This document shows positions 1 through 11,603 of a stretch of DNA of 64,000 bases, piece by piece (the first letter of the stretch is position 1; each line of letters opens with the position of its first letter). A program made the position numbers and the translations under genes. The stretch comes from Bursaphelenchus xylophilus (lineage: Eukaryota > Nematoda > Chromadorea > Rhabditida > Aphelenchoididae), in NCBI GenBank assembly GCA_904066235.2, contig CAJFCV020000002.1, forward strand, positions 6,386,001 through 6,450,000, given 5' to 3'. Below the pieces are notes generated by a model, which saw only the letters and a program-made list of their open reading frames with translations, was not told the DNA's origin and did no database searches.

Positions 1-3000
1 TCTAATTCTTATTCACACCTACAGCAGCTATAGCCGTCCGAAGGAAGAACTTTGGTTCGGCTGGATTCTCGGGCATCTGAATGAAGCAGCCTTGGGGCAA
101 ATTCTCGAAGACGGTCCCCTTCTCGACTGCAGATGTCTTGTACTTCAGGAAGTTATAATTGCTGCCCAAGACAACGGAAATCAATGTGAATTTGGAATCG
201 ACAATGTCTTTTAATATTTCACTGACCCTGTCCTAGAATCGATGTTACATTAACTCAAATTTAAACATACTTTTAGTTCCTCGATTACAGTAATCACAAC
301 TTCATGAGGAGCTTGATCTTCTCCTTCGTGTTTTGTTCCTTGATATTCGTTGATTGCTTTTTTCAACAAAAAATGAAAACATGAAGAAGTTCTAAAGTCT
401 TCGTAGCAATAAGTTCCTTTCAGTTGGAATATGTTGTTTATGGTATAGGCCAGCTGGAAAATTATGTATACAGAAGAAATAAGCCTACCGAAATTACATG
501 CAGGTTTGCATCCACGGTCCGAACGTCAATTCCGATAAACATACGATTGATCTTGAAGTCGAATCTATACGGTGTTATAAGATATGTCAGTAGAAGAATT
601 ACTTGCATTTCATTGTGATTTGCCATCGATTCCACTGATGTTTCGGTCTTCGGATAATGTAAATTAAAGTTGACGCCGCCTAACTTCGTATTTACAATAA
701 ATTTCATCGGGACCTTCCATTTACGATGAGCTTCAGGTCTTTTAATAACCAATTTTGGATCCACAGCAAGCACCGGGATTCCCTTAAGGCATTCATAGTA
801 GCCCATTGTTTGGTTAAGTTGCTTCTGTCTGCCGTCAGAGTACATAACGAAGTCATAATTTTTTACATCCTCAAATATTCTGTCAACCAAAGCACAGGGT
901 TGACCGGTCACTTGGTAGTTCAATATCCTCGGCGGGATTGCCGACTTGTTATTGAAGAAGAGAAATGATGACAAAATCCTAAAGAGTTACAATTAAATAA
1001 CCACATTGTCACACATACTTGATCTGTTTCTCGTCGAATCCACCATCCAGATTAACGAGGGCCCATTTGAAGTCTGGTTTGTAACCTTTTTTAATGAATT
1101 CTATCTTCTCGCTCTTTATTTGGAATTGTAGATCATTGCGGTCAACGTGAATAATCTCGGTTGCCATTTTGATTGTCGGGAACAGCATGATTCCCACTTT
1201 TCTCGGCAGTCTTTGGGTTATTTTGAACTGGTCTCTTTATTTTTTACCTTTTTGCACTCACCTTGTACTTTGTCAGATATCCGATTTCACTCAACACCCT
1301 CTTCTTGAACAATATCGTCTTCTCTACAACTTGATCAAATATAATTAATTCGGTTCTTTCTCTTCGTTTTACCTAAAAGTGATAAAAAGAAAGTCCACAG
1401 GTAATGAAAACACTTACATTTACAAAATGGTCAAGTTGTTTGTTATACGTTTGAAACGGGGCTAACTGAACAAAGTCCATTGGATGATAATTTCCATTAC
1501 AATCTCTGATCACCGGCAATCTTTTTTCCACCACAACTCCTTCGCTTTTGTAGAAATCGTAAACGGAATCTGTCTCGTCATGCATAACTCTGAATATTTT
1601 CATCAAACTTAGACAAACCTACTCCTCGGCTGATTTTCTACATATTTCCTTAATAATAATCCTTTCTTCAGTAATAAAATTGATGGCGTTTTTGTCCTCA
1701 AATATGTTATTCAGGAAACCTCGATGGTCCCTAAACCATTCCAAGAATTTATCGTCGAAGTCATCATGTTTAGAAATAGCTGCTACGATACCAAATACAG
1801 TGTCCTCCACAAGGAAGTATTGAATTAAGGCTATGAATAGACAGTCATCATAACGTTTTCTTACGAGATAACCGGAGAAAGAAGCGGCCTTCATCAATAG
1901 GAATTACATCAGATCGAAAACCGGAAAGACAACTAAAAATATTCGGATTCTTGGAGGGCTCCGACTGCAAGAAAAGGACTTCATTTCCTTTAATCAGCAT
2001 GTTCGAATCGCTAAAACGATAGCTAATTACGTCCAGACAAACTCACCATGTATCCCAGAAGTTCTGCAACACCAAAACATTCAGGAATTTTAGGTATTCT
2101 CTCTGATCAACTTTCGAATCAATGGTCTGCACAAATCGAGAATTGCATATAACACCGTCTTTGTCATTTTGAAACAATTTAGATGTTAGGGAAGATGCCT
2201 AAAGAATAACTATCTATTACGGAGAAGAAAGACTAGAGGAGCGACCGAACAATAACCCTGTATGAGGGGAGTCCGTGGTGAAATAAATCTGTCTGAAACG
2301 AATTCGGCTTGTTATGTGAGTGACCTTAGGGAAAGCTAGTCTAGGGACTTAAAAGAGAGTTTTTTACAAATTGAAGCTTCTCATAACAAGGGCCGGACAT
2401 TTCGGAAAAACGACCGACTCAGAATCTTTTGATATTTTGCATAGTTGATGTACTATGATAGCTGAACGTCAGCACGAATTTTTAGTTTCGGAAATTACCG
2501 TATACGGGGGTTACGGTAGGTACAATTTTTAGAAAGATTGGGTTCGTATGTAAAAACCTTAAGGAGTAAAGGCACAAAACCTCGCCGTTTTACGTTTTTG
2601 ACCATGGGGAACATTTTCATAATTGACAACTTTGCCGTAGAATGTTGCCTTCGACTACTTTGAAAAATACCAAGGTACCATATTAAATGTAACTTTTTTG
2701 CAGAGAACTTGTCTCAACTTTTGAAACCTCTCAAAAATACGTTGACATGTATGGAACAACATATCAAAAATTTAGAAAAATAAAAGGGGGGGGTTTTGGA
2801 GTTACGGTACTTTGAATGTTGCCGGTACGGTATATCAAAATTTCATTTTTTCTAAAATTGGAGTAGGACAACCGCAAACCTTGCCAATATACGTTTTCAA
2901 CCATGGGGAACATTTTTGTAATTGACAGTTTTGTTCTAGGATGCAGTCTTCGACCGGTTTGAGAAATGTCAAGATACCATGTTCAATATAACTTTCCGGC

Positions 3001-5256
3001 ATTCAACTTGTCTCAACTTTTGAAACCTTTCAAAAACACCTTGAGATATGTGTAACAACATATCAAAAATTTAGGAAAATAAAAGGGGGGGTTTTGGAGT
3101 TACGGTACTTTGAATGTTGCCGGTACGGTATATCAAAATTTCATTTTTTCTAAAATTGGAGTAGGACAACCGCAAACCTTGCCAATATACGTTTTCAACC
3201 ATGGGGAACATTTTTGTAATTGACAGTTTTGTTCTAGGATGCAGTCTTCGACCGGTTTGAGAAATGTCAAGATACCATGTTCAATATAACTTTCCGGCAT
3301 TCAACTTGTCTCAACTTTTGAAACCTTTCAAAAACACCTTGAGATATGTGTAACAACATATCAAAAATTTAGGAAAATAAAAGGGGGGGTTTTGGAGTTA
3401 TGGCACTTTGAATGTTGGACATACAGTACACCTCGATTTATTCTCGGCTTAACTTTACGTAGATTATTTTAAAAACAAAATGTAATGTTTTATCTATGTT
3501 GTACGACCCTCACAAACTATTTTCACAAAAAAATTCAAAAAAACTAGACCTAAGCATACTGTAACATATCGTGCGCAGATAATTGGTTACTGTAACAGTA
3601 AGATCAGTGATTTCTTAATTTTTTTGTAACAATTGCCACGGTTTAGAGACGTGTGTGCCATACGACGGTGGAATCTATCAAAATCGGATGTCAGCATTAC
3701 AGAAAAAGTTCGGTGTACTGTATGTCCAACGTTCAAAGTGCCATAACTCCAAAACCCCCCCCTTTTATTTTCCTAAATTTTTGATATGTTGTTACACATA
3801 TGTCAAGGTGTTTTTGAAAGGTTTAAAAAGTTGAGACAAGTTGAATGCCGGAAAGTTATATTGAACATGGTATCTTGACATTTCTCAAACCGGTCGAAGA
3901 CTGCATCCTAGAACAAAACTGTCAATTACAAAAATGTTCCCCATGGTTGAAAACGTATATTGGCAAGGTTTGCGGTTGTCCTACTCCAATTTTAGAAAAA
4001 ATGAAATTTTGATATACCATACCGGCAACATTCAAAGTACCGTAACTCCAAAACCCCCCCTTTTATTTTTCTAAATTTTTGATATGTTGTTCCGTACATG
4101 TCAACGTATTTTTCTGAGGTTTCAAAAGTTGAGACAAGTAGAATGCCGAAGAGTTACATTACACATGGTATCTGGGTCATTTTCGAAGTAGGCGAAGGCT
4201 ACATCCTACAAAAAAAGTGTCAATTACAAAAATGTTCGCCATGGTCGAAAACGTGTTTTGGCAATTTTTGCGGGTCTTCTACACCGATTTTGAAAAAAAT
4301 AATTTTTTGATATACCGTACCGGCAACATTCAAAGTACCGTAACTCCAAAACCCCCCCTTTTATTTTTCTAAATTTTTGATATGTTGTTCCATACATGTC
4401 AACGTATTTTTGAGAGGTTTCAAAAGTTGAGACAAGTTCTCTGCAAAAAAGTTACATTCAATATGGTACCTTGGTATTTTTCAAAGTAGTCGAAGGCAAC
4501 ATTCTACGGCAAAGTTGTCAATTATGAAAATGTTCCCCATGGTCAAAAACGTAAAACGGCGAGGTTTTGTGCCTTTACTCCTTAAGGTTTTTACATACGA
4601 ACCCAATCTTTCTAAAAATTGTACCTACCGTAACCCCCGTATACGGTAATTTCCGAAACTAAAAATTCGTGCTGACGTTCAGCTATCATGGTACAACAAC
4701 TATGCAAAATATCAAAAGATTCTGGGTCGGTCGTTTTTTCGAAATGTCCGGGCCATCCTTCGATTTGTAAAAAACTCTCTTTTAAACACTATCAAAAAAA
4801 AAGAAAAATATCTCACAGGAATGTCAACTTCATCGTCGCCAGTCATATTCAATGGATTCAGAGTATAAAAGCTCTCTTCGTTGTTATAGACAATGAAATC
4901 TCGTCCACATTTCCCAAATAAAGTCCCGGACGAACGAACATATTCATTGAAGAGACTTCTTATCAAATCAGTCCGCTCAGCAGATGACAATCTAAAACTA
5001 TAACAGTAATTGGACATTGAACATACCCTTGACAAATCTGTTTCATCAAATCATCTCCATTTTTATTACAAACAGTGAAGTTGTACCTCCTAACTTCTTG
5101 TTTGGAATCCAAACACTTCAATTCGAATAAATTGGATATGGAATCAAACTCCTTTTCATATCTTAGTTCATACTTCTGTTCTTCTTCATCTTTTCGGCTA
5201 CTTGGAACGACATCTGAGGACATTCTGGGATCTTCCCCAGTCAGATCCAAAGCCAT
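1..5256 (-). CDS. Argonaute protein (WAGO-like), 3' end beyond the window
   Basis: Small-RNA-binding Argonaute, expected to carry guide RNAs in silencing complexes. Seen in order: an N-terminal exon 5256-5027 (starts MALDLTGEDP), exon 4991-4818, then after a 2.6-kb intron exons from 2198 downward. A PAZ-like end is visible near 1440-1560 (RLPVIRDCNGNYHPMDF). The MID/PIWI part follows, including VNTKLGGVNFNL near 690 and GIDVRTVDAN near 535. The first PIWI aspartate (GIDV) is present. The place of the usual RDGVSEGQF reads LKDRVSEILKD, so the second catalytic aspartate looks lost and slicing is probably absent, as in nematode WAGO proteins. The start at 5256 lies 4 nt behind TTTTTAG, a likely trans-splice acceptor. 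The last readable codons near position 20 run into GTGTGAATAAG, probably a donor, so the gene continues leftward. Family call is firm; subclass is inference. Confidence 0.85.
2349..4785. mobile_element. 2.4-kb palindromic foldback element inside the Argonaute intron
   Basis: The left arm (2349-3432) is the reverse complement of the right arm (3713-4785) with high identity, around a spacer of about 280 nt. Each arm holds three tandem units of about 298 bp. The marker ACCATGGGGAACATTT starts at 2603, 2901 and 3200 and recurs inverted near 3941, 4238 and 4534. Each unit also has an AAAAGGGGGGTTTTGG run. The arms end in TTAAAAGAGAG and CTCTCTTTTAA, so a TTAA target duplication is possible but cannot be told from the palindrome itself. 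The element lies wholly within the intron between 4816 and 2199. No transposase reading frame is present. Short open frames such as 4098-4310 are only repeat sequence. Confidence 0.9.
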
Positions 5257-5257
5257 G
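5249..5257 (-). promoter_or_regulatory. Likely trans-splice acceptor at the Argonaute start
   Basis: The gene strand reads TTTTTATTTTTAG then TCTC and the ATG. Similar acceptor-like sequences lie at most 10 nt upstream of the starts at 22783, 29584, 40871, 42098, 51036 and 60365. An internal acceptor of an undetected upstream exon is the alternative in each case. Confidence 0.4.
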
Positions 5258-5548
5258 AGACTAAAAATAAAAAACATAAAACCGTTGTAATTGTAAGTAA
5301 TCTTGTTTTCCAAAAATTTGTCCCGTATTTTGCGCAATTGCGTAATTTTTATGCTCAAAATCTTTGAAAATATTTTTTTATCGAAAATAAAAAAAGGGAC
5401 ATTTTATACGCCCAATAATGTCCGGCGATATCAAAAAAGGCGAATACTTATTGTTCTTTAGCGAAGCCGAAACATGCGTTACTATAGTAACGTAACGGGA
5501 ATGCAGATTTTCAATTTTTGAAACATTTTCGCGGTGCATAGGCCATGC

Positions 5549-6001
5549 ATGGTCATGTATTCTTCCAGTAAATCGGCAGATACAAAGGTGTAAGTGTTGT
5601 TTTGAACCAACTATGACTTTGTTAATTGAAATGACTAATTATTTTAAGCGCAGATGGCGTATGTCTGTTTGGAAACGAAGATACTGACGTCCACTTTAAT
5701 CCAGAGGATTTCTCGAGTGATTCCAGAGATTCCCCATTCCACTCTTTCATCAAAAGTAATCAAAATCATCAAATTCAAGGAGAAATGTAAAGTTTTTTTA
5801 TTGCGCACTTTTATAAAAAGAAAATTATTTTTAGGAATCGAATACGGTATGTTTCAATGAGCGTCGACATGGCACTTTTTTATATATTTTTACAGTTCCA
5901 AGGTGGATCAAATTGTGCTGAAAAATTACAGTACTTACGACGCCATTTCTACAAAGTCGATGGCTTTTTGTCGACATTTACTCTCAACCATAGATCAATA
6001 A
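5549..6001 (+). CDS. Small protein of unknown function, four exons
   Basis: Not recognised. Exons 5549-5589, 5649-5786, 5835-5846 and 5896-6001 join in frame to about 98 residues ending CRHLLSTIDQ and stop at 5999-6001, with AATAAA-like sequence right after. The first half is rich in D, S and N (NEDTDVHFNPEDFSSDS). The last 40 residues look helical (RIRSKVDQIVLKNYSTYDAI). The third exon is only 12 nt. The first intron uses an unusual acceptor (TTTTAAG); the more typical CAG 3 nt later breaks the frame. It is divergent from the Argonaute gene, with 292 bp between the two starts. Consistent phase through three introns supports a real gene. ATG at 5555 is an alternative in-frame start. Confidence 0.55.
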
Positions 6002-6546
6002 ATATTTTATGCTGAAGATCACTTGTTTATGATAACTATGACAAATGAGCGTGTCAGAATAAAGTCCCCAATTCGTCGGGATTGCATAATGTTGAGCGAT
6101 TGCTCGGTCATCCCTTTTGGGATTAACTGATCGGCCTTTCTGATCCCGTGTTAATCTCCGAAGATCGGTCTTTCTCACAAAGAGAGGACTCTAAACTTTG
6201 TTTGAGGCGAAAAGCGTTTAAAGACTTCCGAATTACAGTAATCCCGCTTTGTTTGCACTCTCCTTTCCCAGGTTGATATGACCTCTCGCCTCTGATTACC
6301 AAGATTTATTATGATGGCGCGCAATTATAACAAACAAATGGACATTACAGACACAATGTACAATCAAAAAAAAAACAAGTTGAGGAACGGTGAGCCCATT
6401 TGTGATGTAGAAAAGAGCGAATGATTGAGAAGACAAGTTAAAGCACCGACGAGATGATGGATTATATTATCGATCGACTCAGGAATACCCGTGATCTGAG
6501 TCCAGAGCTAAGTACTAAAAGCTGAAGGTAAAATAATATTACAATC
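6002..6546. other. Intergenic, convergent 3' ends
   Basis: Lies between the 3' end of the small unknown gene and the 3' end of the bHLH gene. No supported coding sequence is seen. A minus-strand open frame near 6000-6180 has no family features and is taken as chance. Confidence 0.5.
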
Positions 6547-7381
6547 TCAAAAGGGTCTCCACACATCCTCGGACCGTGACTTCTGGAATCTGGAGATCTC
6601 TGGAGAAGAGGAGATTCCACTGTCATCAGATCTCTTGGAATACCATTCGTTATCCACCACATCAATCTCTTCATTCTCCCCTTCTTCCTCTTGTTGAGTT
6701 TGGGAAGAGCAAGGTGGAGTGGTTGACGTGCTTGACGGATGAGTATTCTCGGCTGATGATGTTGTACTGGCTGACATAGGGTCTTTGGCCGAGGCCTCCT
6801 TTCCTAGTGCCCTATTTGCCATAGCTTGCATATTCTGCATTATGGGTATGGGCATGGGCATTAGCAGGGGTGGGAAGCTCTTGAATATATTTGGACAAAC
6901 AACATTGAAGTTGATGGGGAAAGGAGGATGAACAGGGCGTTTGGAGAAGAGCTGATATTGTTGTTTGAGACGGGAAAGTTGTTCTTGACTAAGACCGTTG
7001 GAGGGCAAAGCTAAGAATTCAAAGAAGCGGATTTCCATTTGCCTCATGTTGGCATTGAAGGACTGTTGAACCGTTTCCAGCATCTTCTCCATACGGTCTA
7101 CATGAAACACGGTCTTCTCAAGTATATCGGCTTTTTCGAGTTTTGACCTAAAAATTTGTAACATAAAAACCGTCAAAATCTTTATGCAACCTGAAGGAAT
7201 CAAAAAAAATTACATACGTTTCGGATGGGTAATGTTTGATAAGTTTGTCCTTTAGATGCGATAACGACTTGTTCATCCTTTCTCGCCGATGTTTCTCCAT
7301 CAATGGCTTCTTGATCTTCCTATCCATGGGATAATTGGGCGGTGACGGTGTTTGGAAGCCTCGAAACATTGTCATTTTCAT
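6547..7381 (-). CDS. Hairy/Enhancer-of-split (HES) type bHLH transcriptional repressor
   Basis: DNA-binding repressor of the bHLH-Orange class, expected in the nucleus. Exon 1 (7381-7218) encodes the basic region and helix 1: KKPLMEKHRRERMNKSL, with the proline in the basic region that marks HES proteins. After an intron of about 70 nt, exon 2 starts SKLEKADILEKTV, the helix 2 signature. A weak Orange-like segment follows (SFNANMRQMEIRFFEFLAL). Next come a proline/methionine-rich stretch, an S/T-rich linker and an acidic patch. The protein ends in VWRPF, one residue from the Groucho-recruiting WRPW tetrapeptide, so Groucho/UNC-37 recruitment is likely but unproven. About 270 residues. Upstream lies 4.2 kb of gene-free DNA, typical for a developmental regulator. 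Nearest C. elegans relative is probably LIN-22-like; orthology not established. Confidence 0.9.
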
Positions 7382-10300
7382 GGACCTGGAATCTCACTAA
7401 TATACTGATAGGAGTCTTCTGTAACGCGACTCGAGCGAGGACTGATAAGCGGTGGGAAAGGGGGGTGTTTGAGATGTTTTTCAACCAATAAAACCACTGA
7501 ATGGATCTCGGACAGATTTCCGGGGCCATTCCCGGGAATGTGGCCAAGTGGGCGATGATTGGCCACCGAGAGCGGCGAGAGTGAGGCAACCGGGCGGTCA
7601 CATAAAAGGGGCCATAAAATTCGAAATCAGCCACCGGTAGACATAATTGATTGAGATGGAGATCAGGATCCGCCTAGTAACGGGCGTCGGAGTCTGTTAT
7701 AATACATGGCCGTTAAGATTTATGGGGAGTATGGTTATGGTAGGGACATAAGACTTTAATGCCTGAGGAGAAGGGTTCAAACAAGTTAATAGAACTATAA
7801 AAAATAGTCAGGCTAAGTTAAAAGATAGCACCAGACCATATTGTCATCACAGCCGATCCGCATGGACGTCTCATCCGCTCGTGTCAAAATCATGAATTTA
7901 ATGACAACATCGATGAAACAAGTCGTCTCCAAAATCAAAACGTTTTCTTCGCACGTCGTCGCACACTTCCCCAAAATAAGACCGCCGAACATATATATAC
8001 ATGGAGAGTAAGTCAGGGCCGCACGCGCATTTATTATTTGGGGGCGCAATTTTTTGACGAAAACTCAAGTTGACAGTTTTATATAAATTTAGTGGGGAAA
8101 ACTTTTGATGTGACGACGAATCGAGCGCGATGTGATGGCGTTGTGGGAAGACGATCAAAGGCCTCCACGCTTCCCAATACAAACACTGGGAGTCGCCCCG
8201 GGATTCCTTTTGGCTAGCCGAGTTTGTCAAAATTCAGGAAGTGAAAGTTGAGAAACCCGCCATCAAGTGTCTAATACAATATAACACAACCACTCAGGTG
8301 TGAAACCCCCAAATTGATCTAAGTGCCGACCACTTTCTTCATGCCCATCTACTCCTAATTACCGCTCTGTGTAAAACGGGGCGTGTTTCCCAGGCTCGAT
8401 CGTTTCATGTAAATGGCCGCCTTGGGATCATTGCCGCCGGGTTGCGCAACAGTAGCTATGACAATCAAGCGGGGATTAGAACAACTTGGAGGTACCTTAG
8501 AGGGACCAACTCAAAGTGGCGGTATCTTTTCAAGTCGGATCATAATACCCCCGAAATGATATATTTCAAATTCTACATGGACAATAAAACTACCGTAGTG
8601 ATGATTAATAAGACTTCACATTTATCATAAATCTGAGCGTGAAATAAAAATGATCAGACAAAATTGAAAAGTTTTCATTGAGGATTCCCAAGAAATTTGG
8701 AACCATGTCCCCGGAACAGGCCCTTCCGGGAGACAATTTAAATCCGAACAGTAAAGATATTCCCGTTCCCAACATAAACAAAGAATCGGAGTCATTAAAT
8801 ATTACTTTATTCTTATCCAATAACCGGAGGAAATGTGTGATCGCGCAATCGGAAAGGAATAAGAGCACTCTCTTTCTTCCCCCCAGGCATATTAACGGAA
8901 GGACGGACGTGGCCAGAAAGTGTGCTAAATGAACAGCCAGTGGCTACCGTAACCCCAGAGTGAGTCGGGCCAGTCATTTGGGTCGCCTTCTCCCCTTCCC
9001 GCACTTTCCCAGAACTTGTTTGATTTGCATAGATGTTTTGATTGCCATGGCTGATGAGAGACCGCGCCGCCGAGATCGATCTCTGTCGGCTCGATAATTG
9101 TTTTCAAAGTGACTGTCGATGTAAGGCGTCGTATTCGAAGGCTGTAGACACCGTAGCCACTTTATTGGTAATAAAACTGATCTTATCAGACAAAAAAGGC
9201 TGACTGTGAGAAGAATATATAGTTCAGTTTTCGTGTAAGGGGATTCACAGGACAAGGGTCTCGCAATAAAAGACTTCCATCTCCTTCTTAACACATTTGC
9301 ATATTCGCAGGCCCATCAAAAAAAATGGGAAGATCAAAACTTCCGGCCTACTGCTTGTCTTTCCTTCGCTGTAAACTTCCGTATGTACTCTCCAAAGAAG
9401 GGCGAAAATATTTTTTGTGAATTTATGGTGATTTAAGAAGGTCATCAAATGTCTAATTCACATAAATTACCACTTAGAAAATGTTGCGAAACAGTCGGGG
9501 TCAACCAACTTTTATCGTCAGCCATTTTTTGGGAGTTATGGTAGCTGTAGACCATAAAAAGCTCGCCCGGGATTCGCTTCACCACTTTAAATCAAAAGAA
9601 ACGGAACATTTGTAATCCCTGGCTACTTACAAAGCAATGTTATAATTGACGGTACAACCGACTAAAATAAAAAAAATGAAATGCCAGAGGAAGTATGACA
9701 GGAAAGTGGAAGTCTGTAGAATGGAATGAGTCTCGCCTTCTGACCCACGACTCGAGCGAGATCCATAACTTTCCCCATTTAGATTTGACACAAATCTTAT
9801 TCATTTAATTTTAACGAACCATCAGGCCCATTAAAGAGAGACATCCAGCGTCTTGAAAAAACTTAACGGCCCCTCTGATTCCCAGCGATCTTCGAGAGAG
9901 AAAATGACTTGGCCATTATTCAACTTTCTCGTTCTCGACCTCATCTGACATTTCCTGAAGTTTTTTCTTCACGGTTACTGTAGGCTCACGTTATTTATTT
10001 CCGCCTCATTTGGGTGGATTTGGCTGAGAATCGCGAAAAGAGAGGTTGTAATTAAGGGCCGGGGTTAAATGTTTGAAATTACATCAGAAGGAATACTGTA
10101 GTTTGATTAGATAATTGTAATTGTCTTTCAGAGAAATCCAAAACACACTAGAGTAAGCCCGCCAATCACGTGACTCGAGATATATCATATTTGCAAAGAC
10201 TTAGGATCTCAACACACGACATCTATATTTTTTACCATAATCCTGCCTGCCAAATAAAACCACAAAAGCCCGCAAAACGGAATAACAGACGGTAAGATTG

Positions 10301-11603
10301 TAAACATGGAACGGCGAATGGTTGAATAATATGAACAAAGCGTTCCCATCGTCCAGGTGTCATTTCTCCATTAAAAAAAACATCTAGGACACGAGAAGGG
10401 AGGCGGGTACCTGGGTCTGAAGACAGTAAATCAATCTCGAATCGCCTGAAGGGAAATGTTGCGAATTCCTTCATTGGGTTACCGTACGAAGTGCAAAAAA
10501 CGCCAAAAAAAAGATGGAGCTCCATGAAGCATAGAAGTGGGTAAAGAGTAAGAAGAGTTTTTTTAAGAAGTCGCCGCTAAAAGCCGCTCAATCTCCATAA
10601 AAACAGGCAATTCGATTGGTCGCGCGAAACTGAAAAATGTTGCCTTCCCAATTGCATGCGCCTTTTATGGGCTCGTCTAAGTATCACTACCATCTAAATC
10701 AGACACCGAAAATTTTCGAGAAAACTACCTTCAACAGGTGATAGCAAAAGAAACGCTTTTTCAAAGGATGGGAAACGAGTAATTTACATAATTGGGTAAT
10801 CAGTAGGTATGTCGGAATAACTGGGTGTAATTGACACGTGATACAGTTTATATTAGTATTTAGAACAGCATATAATCTTCGGCTGGTGCCCAACCTTTTT
10901 CAAAATAACAGGAACAATTGTAATATGTAAGCACGCAATCTACAATTACTATGGTATTTAGTATCTCACGTACATATTCCAAACAAAAAGTCTATCCATT
11001 GGGTAATCACTAACAGAAGTGACACGCAATCGCTGTTACAATATTTACGATCATCAACAAGAAGGTGCTTATGCAAATTAATTATAAACCACAGCCATGA
11101 TGGAATAAAAAAGATGACTGGTCAGTTCCGAGCGGGATAAACAATATTCGGGAGTTGATGAAACACTCGCGCAGTCCATTGTGGGGGTATTGTAGTAGTA
11201 GAGTCATGCCATTTACTCCAAAAGGAAGGAATTAAACAGCCATGGGAATGAGGGCGGCACCTTGAAAGAGTCGCCGTTTTATGGGCCCGAATTGCGTTAG
11301 GACATACAATACTACCACCTATGCCTATTAACTACTGAATATTCTTTCCAATCGAAGAACGAGAGTATTTATTTTTTAGATGTTAGATGAGTATTACAAA
11401 TAAAATAATTAAATCAATTCAGATTATCTTTATGAGTATTACCATTTCTGTTATAAGATACCGATACAATTATACCCGCAGACAACGGATGAAGGAGAAG
11501 GCATTAAAAAAATCCCGTTTGAAATTAAAGGAAACCAGGACTAGAGAGACCAGAAATAGAACCGAATGAAAGATACGGTAACGTGGAGACCTTTCCAGGG
11601 AAA
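7382..11603. promoter_or_regulatory. 4.2-kb gene-free region upstream of the HES-type gene
   Basis: No exon chain, tRNA or rRNA is recognisable on either strand; the open frames here lack codon continuity and family motifs. It probably carries the regulatory DNA of the bHLH gene on its left and the 3' flank of folliculin on its right. Palindromic E-boxes CACGTG occur at about 10167-10172 (within TCACGTGAC) and about 10835-10840, possible bHLH sites. That role is inference. Confidence 0.4.

Noticed and set aside
4098..4310. 70-residue plus-strand frame in the Argonaute intron
   Set aside because: Lies wholly in the palindromic repeat; the mirror copies break the same frame.
7320..7634. 104-residue minus-strand frame upstream of the bHLH gene
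   Set aside because: Runs through the bHLH start in another frame, with no homology features; treated as promoter/5' UTR.
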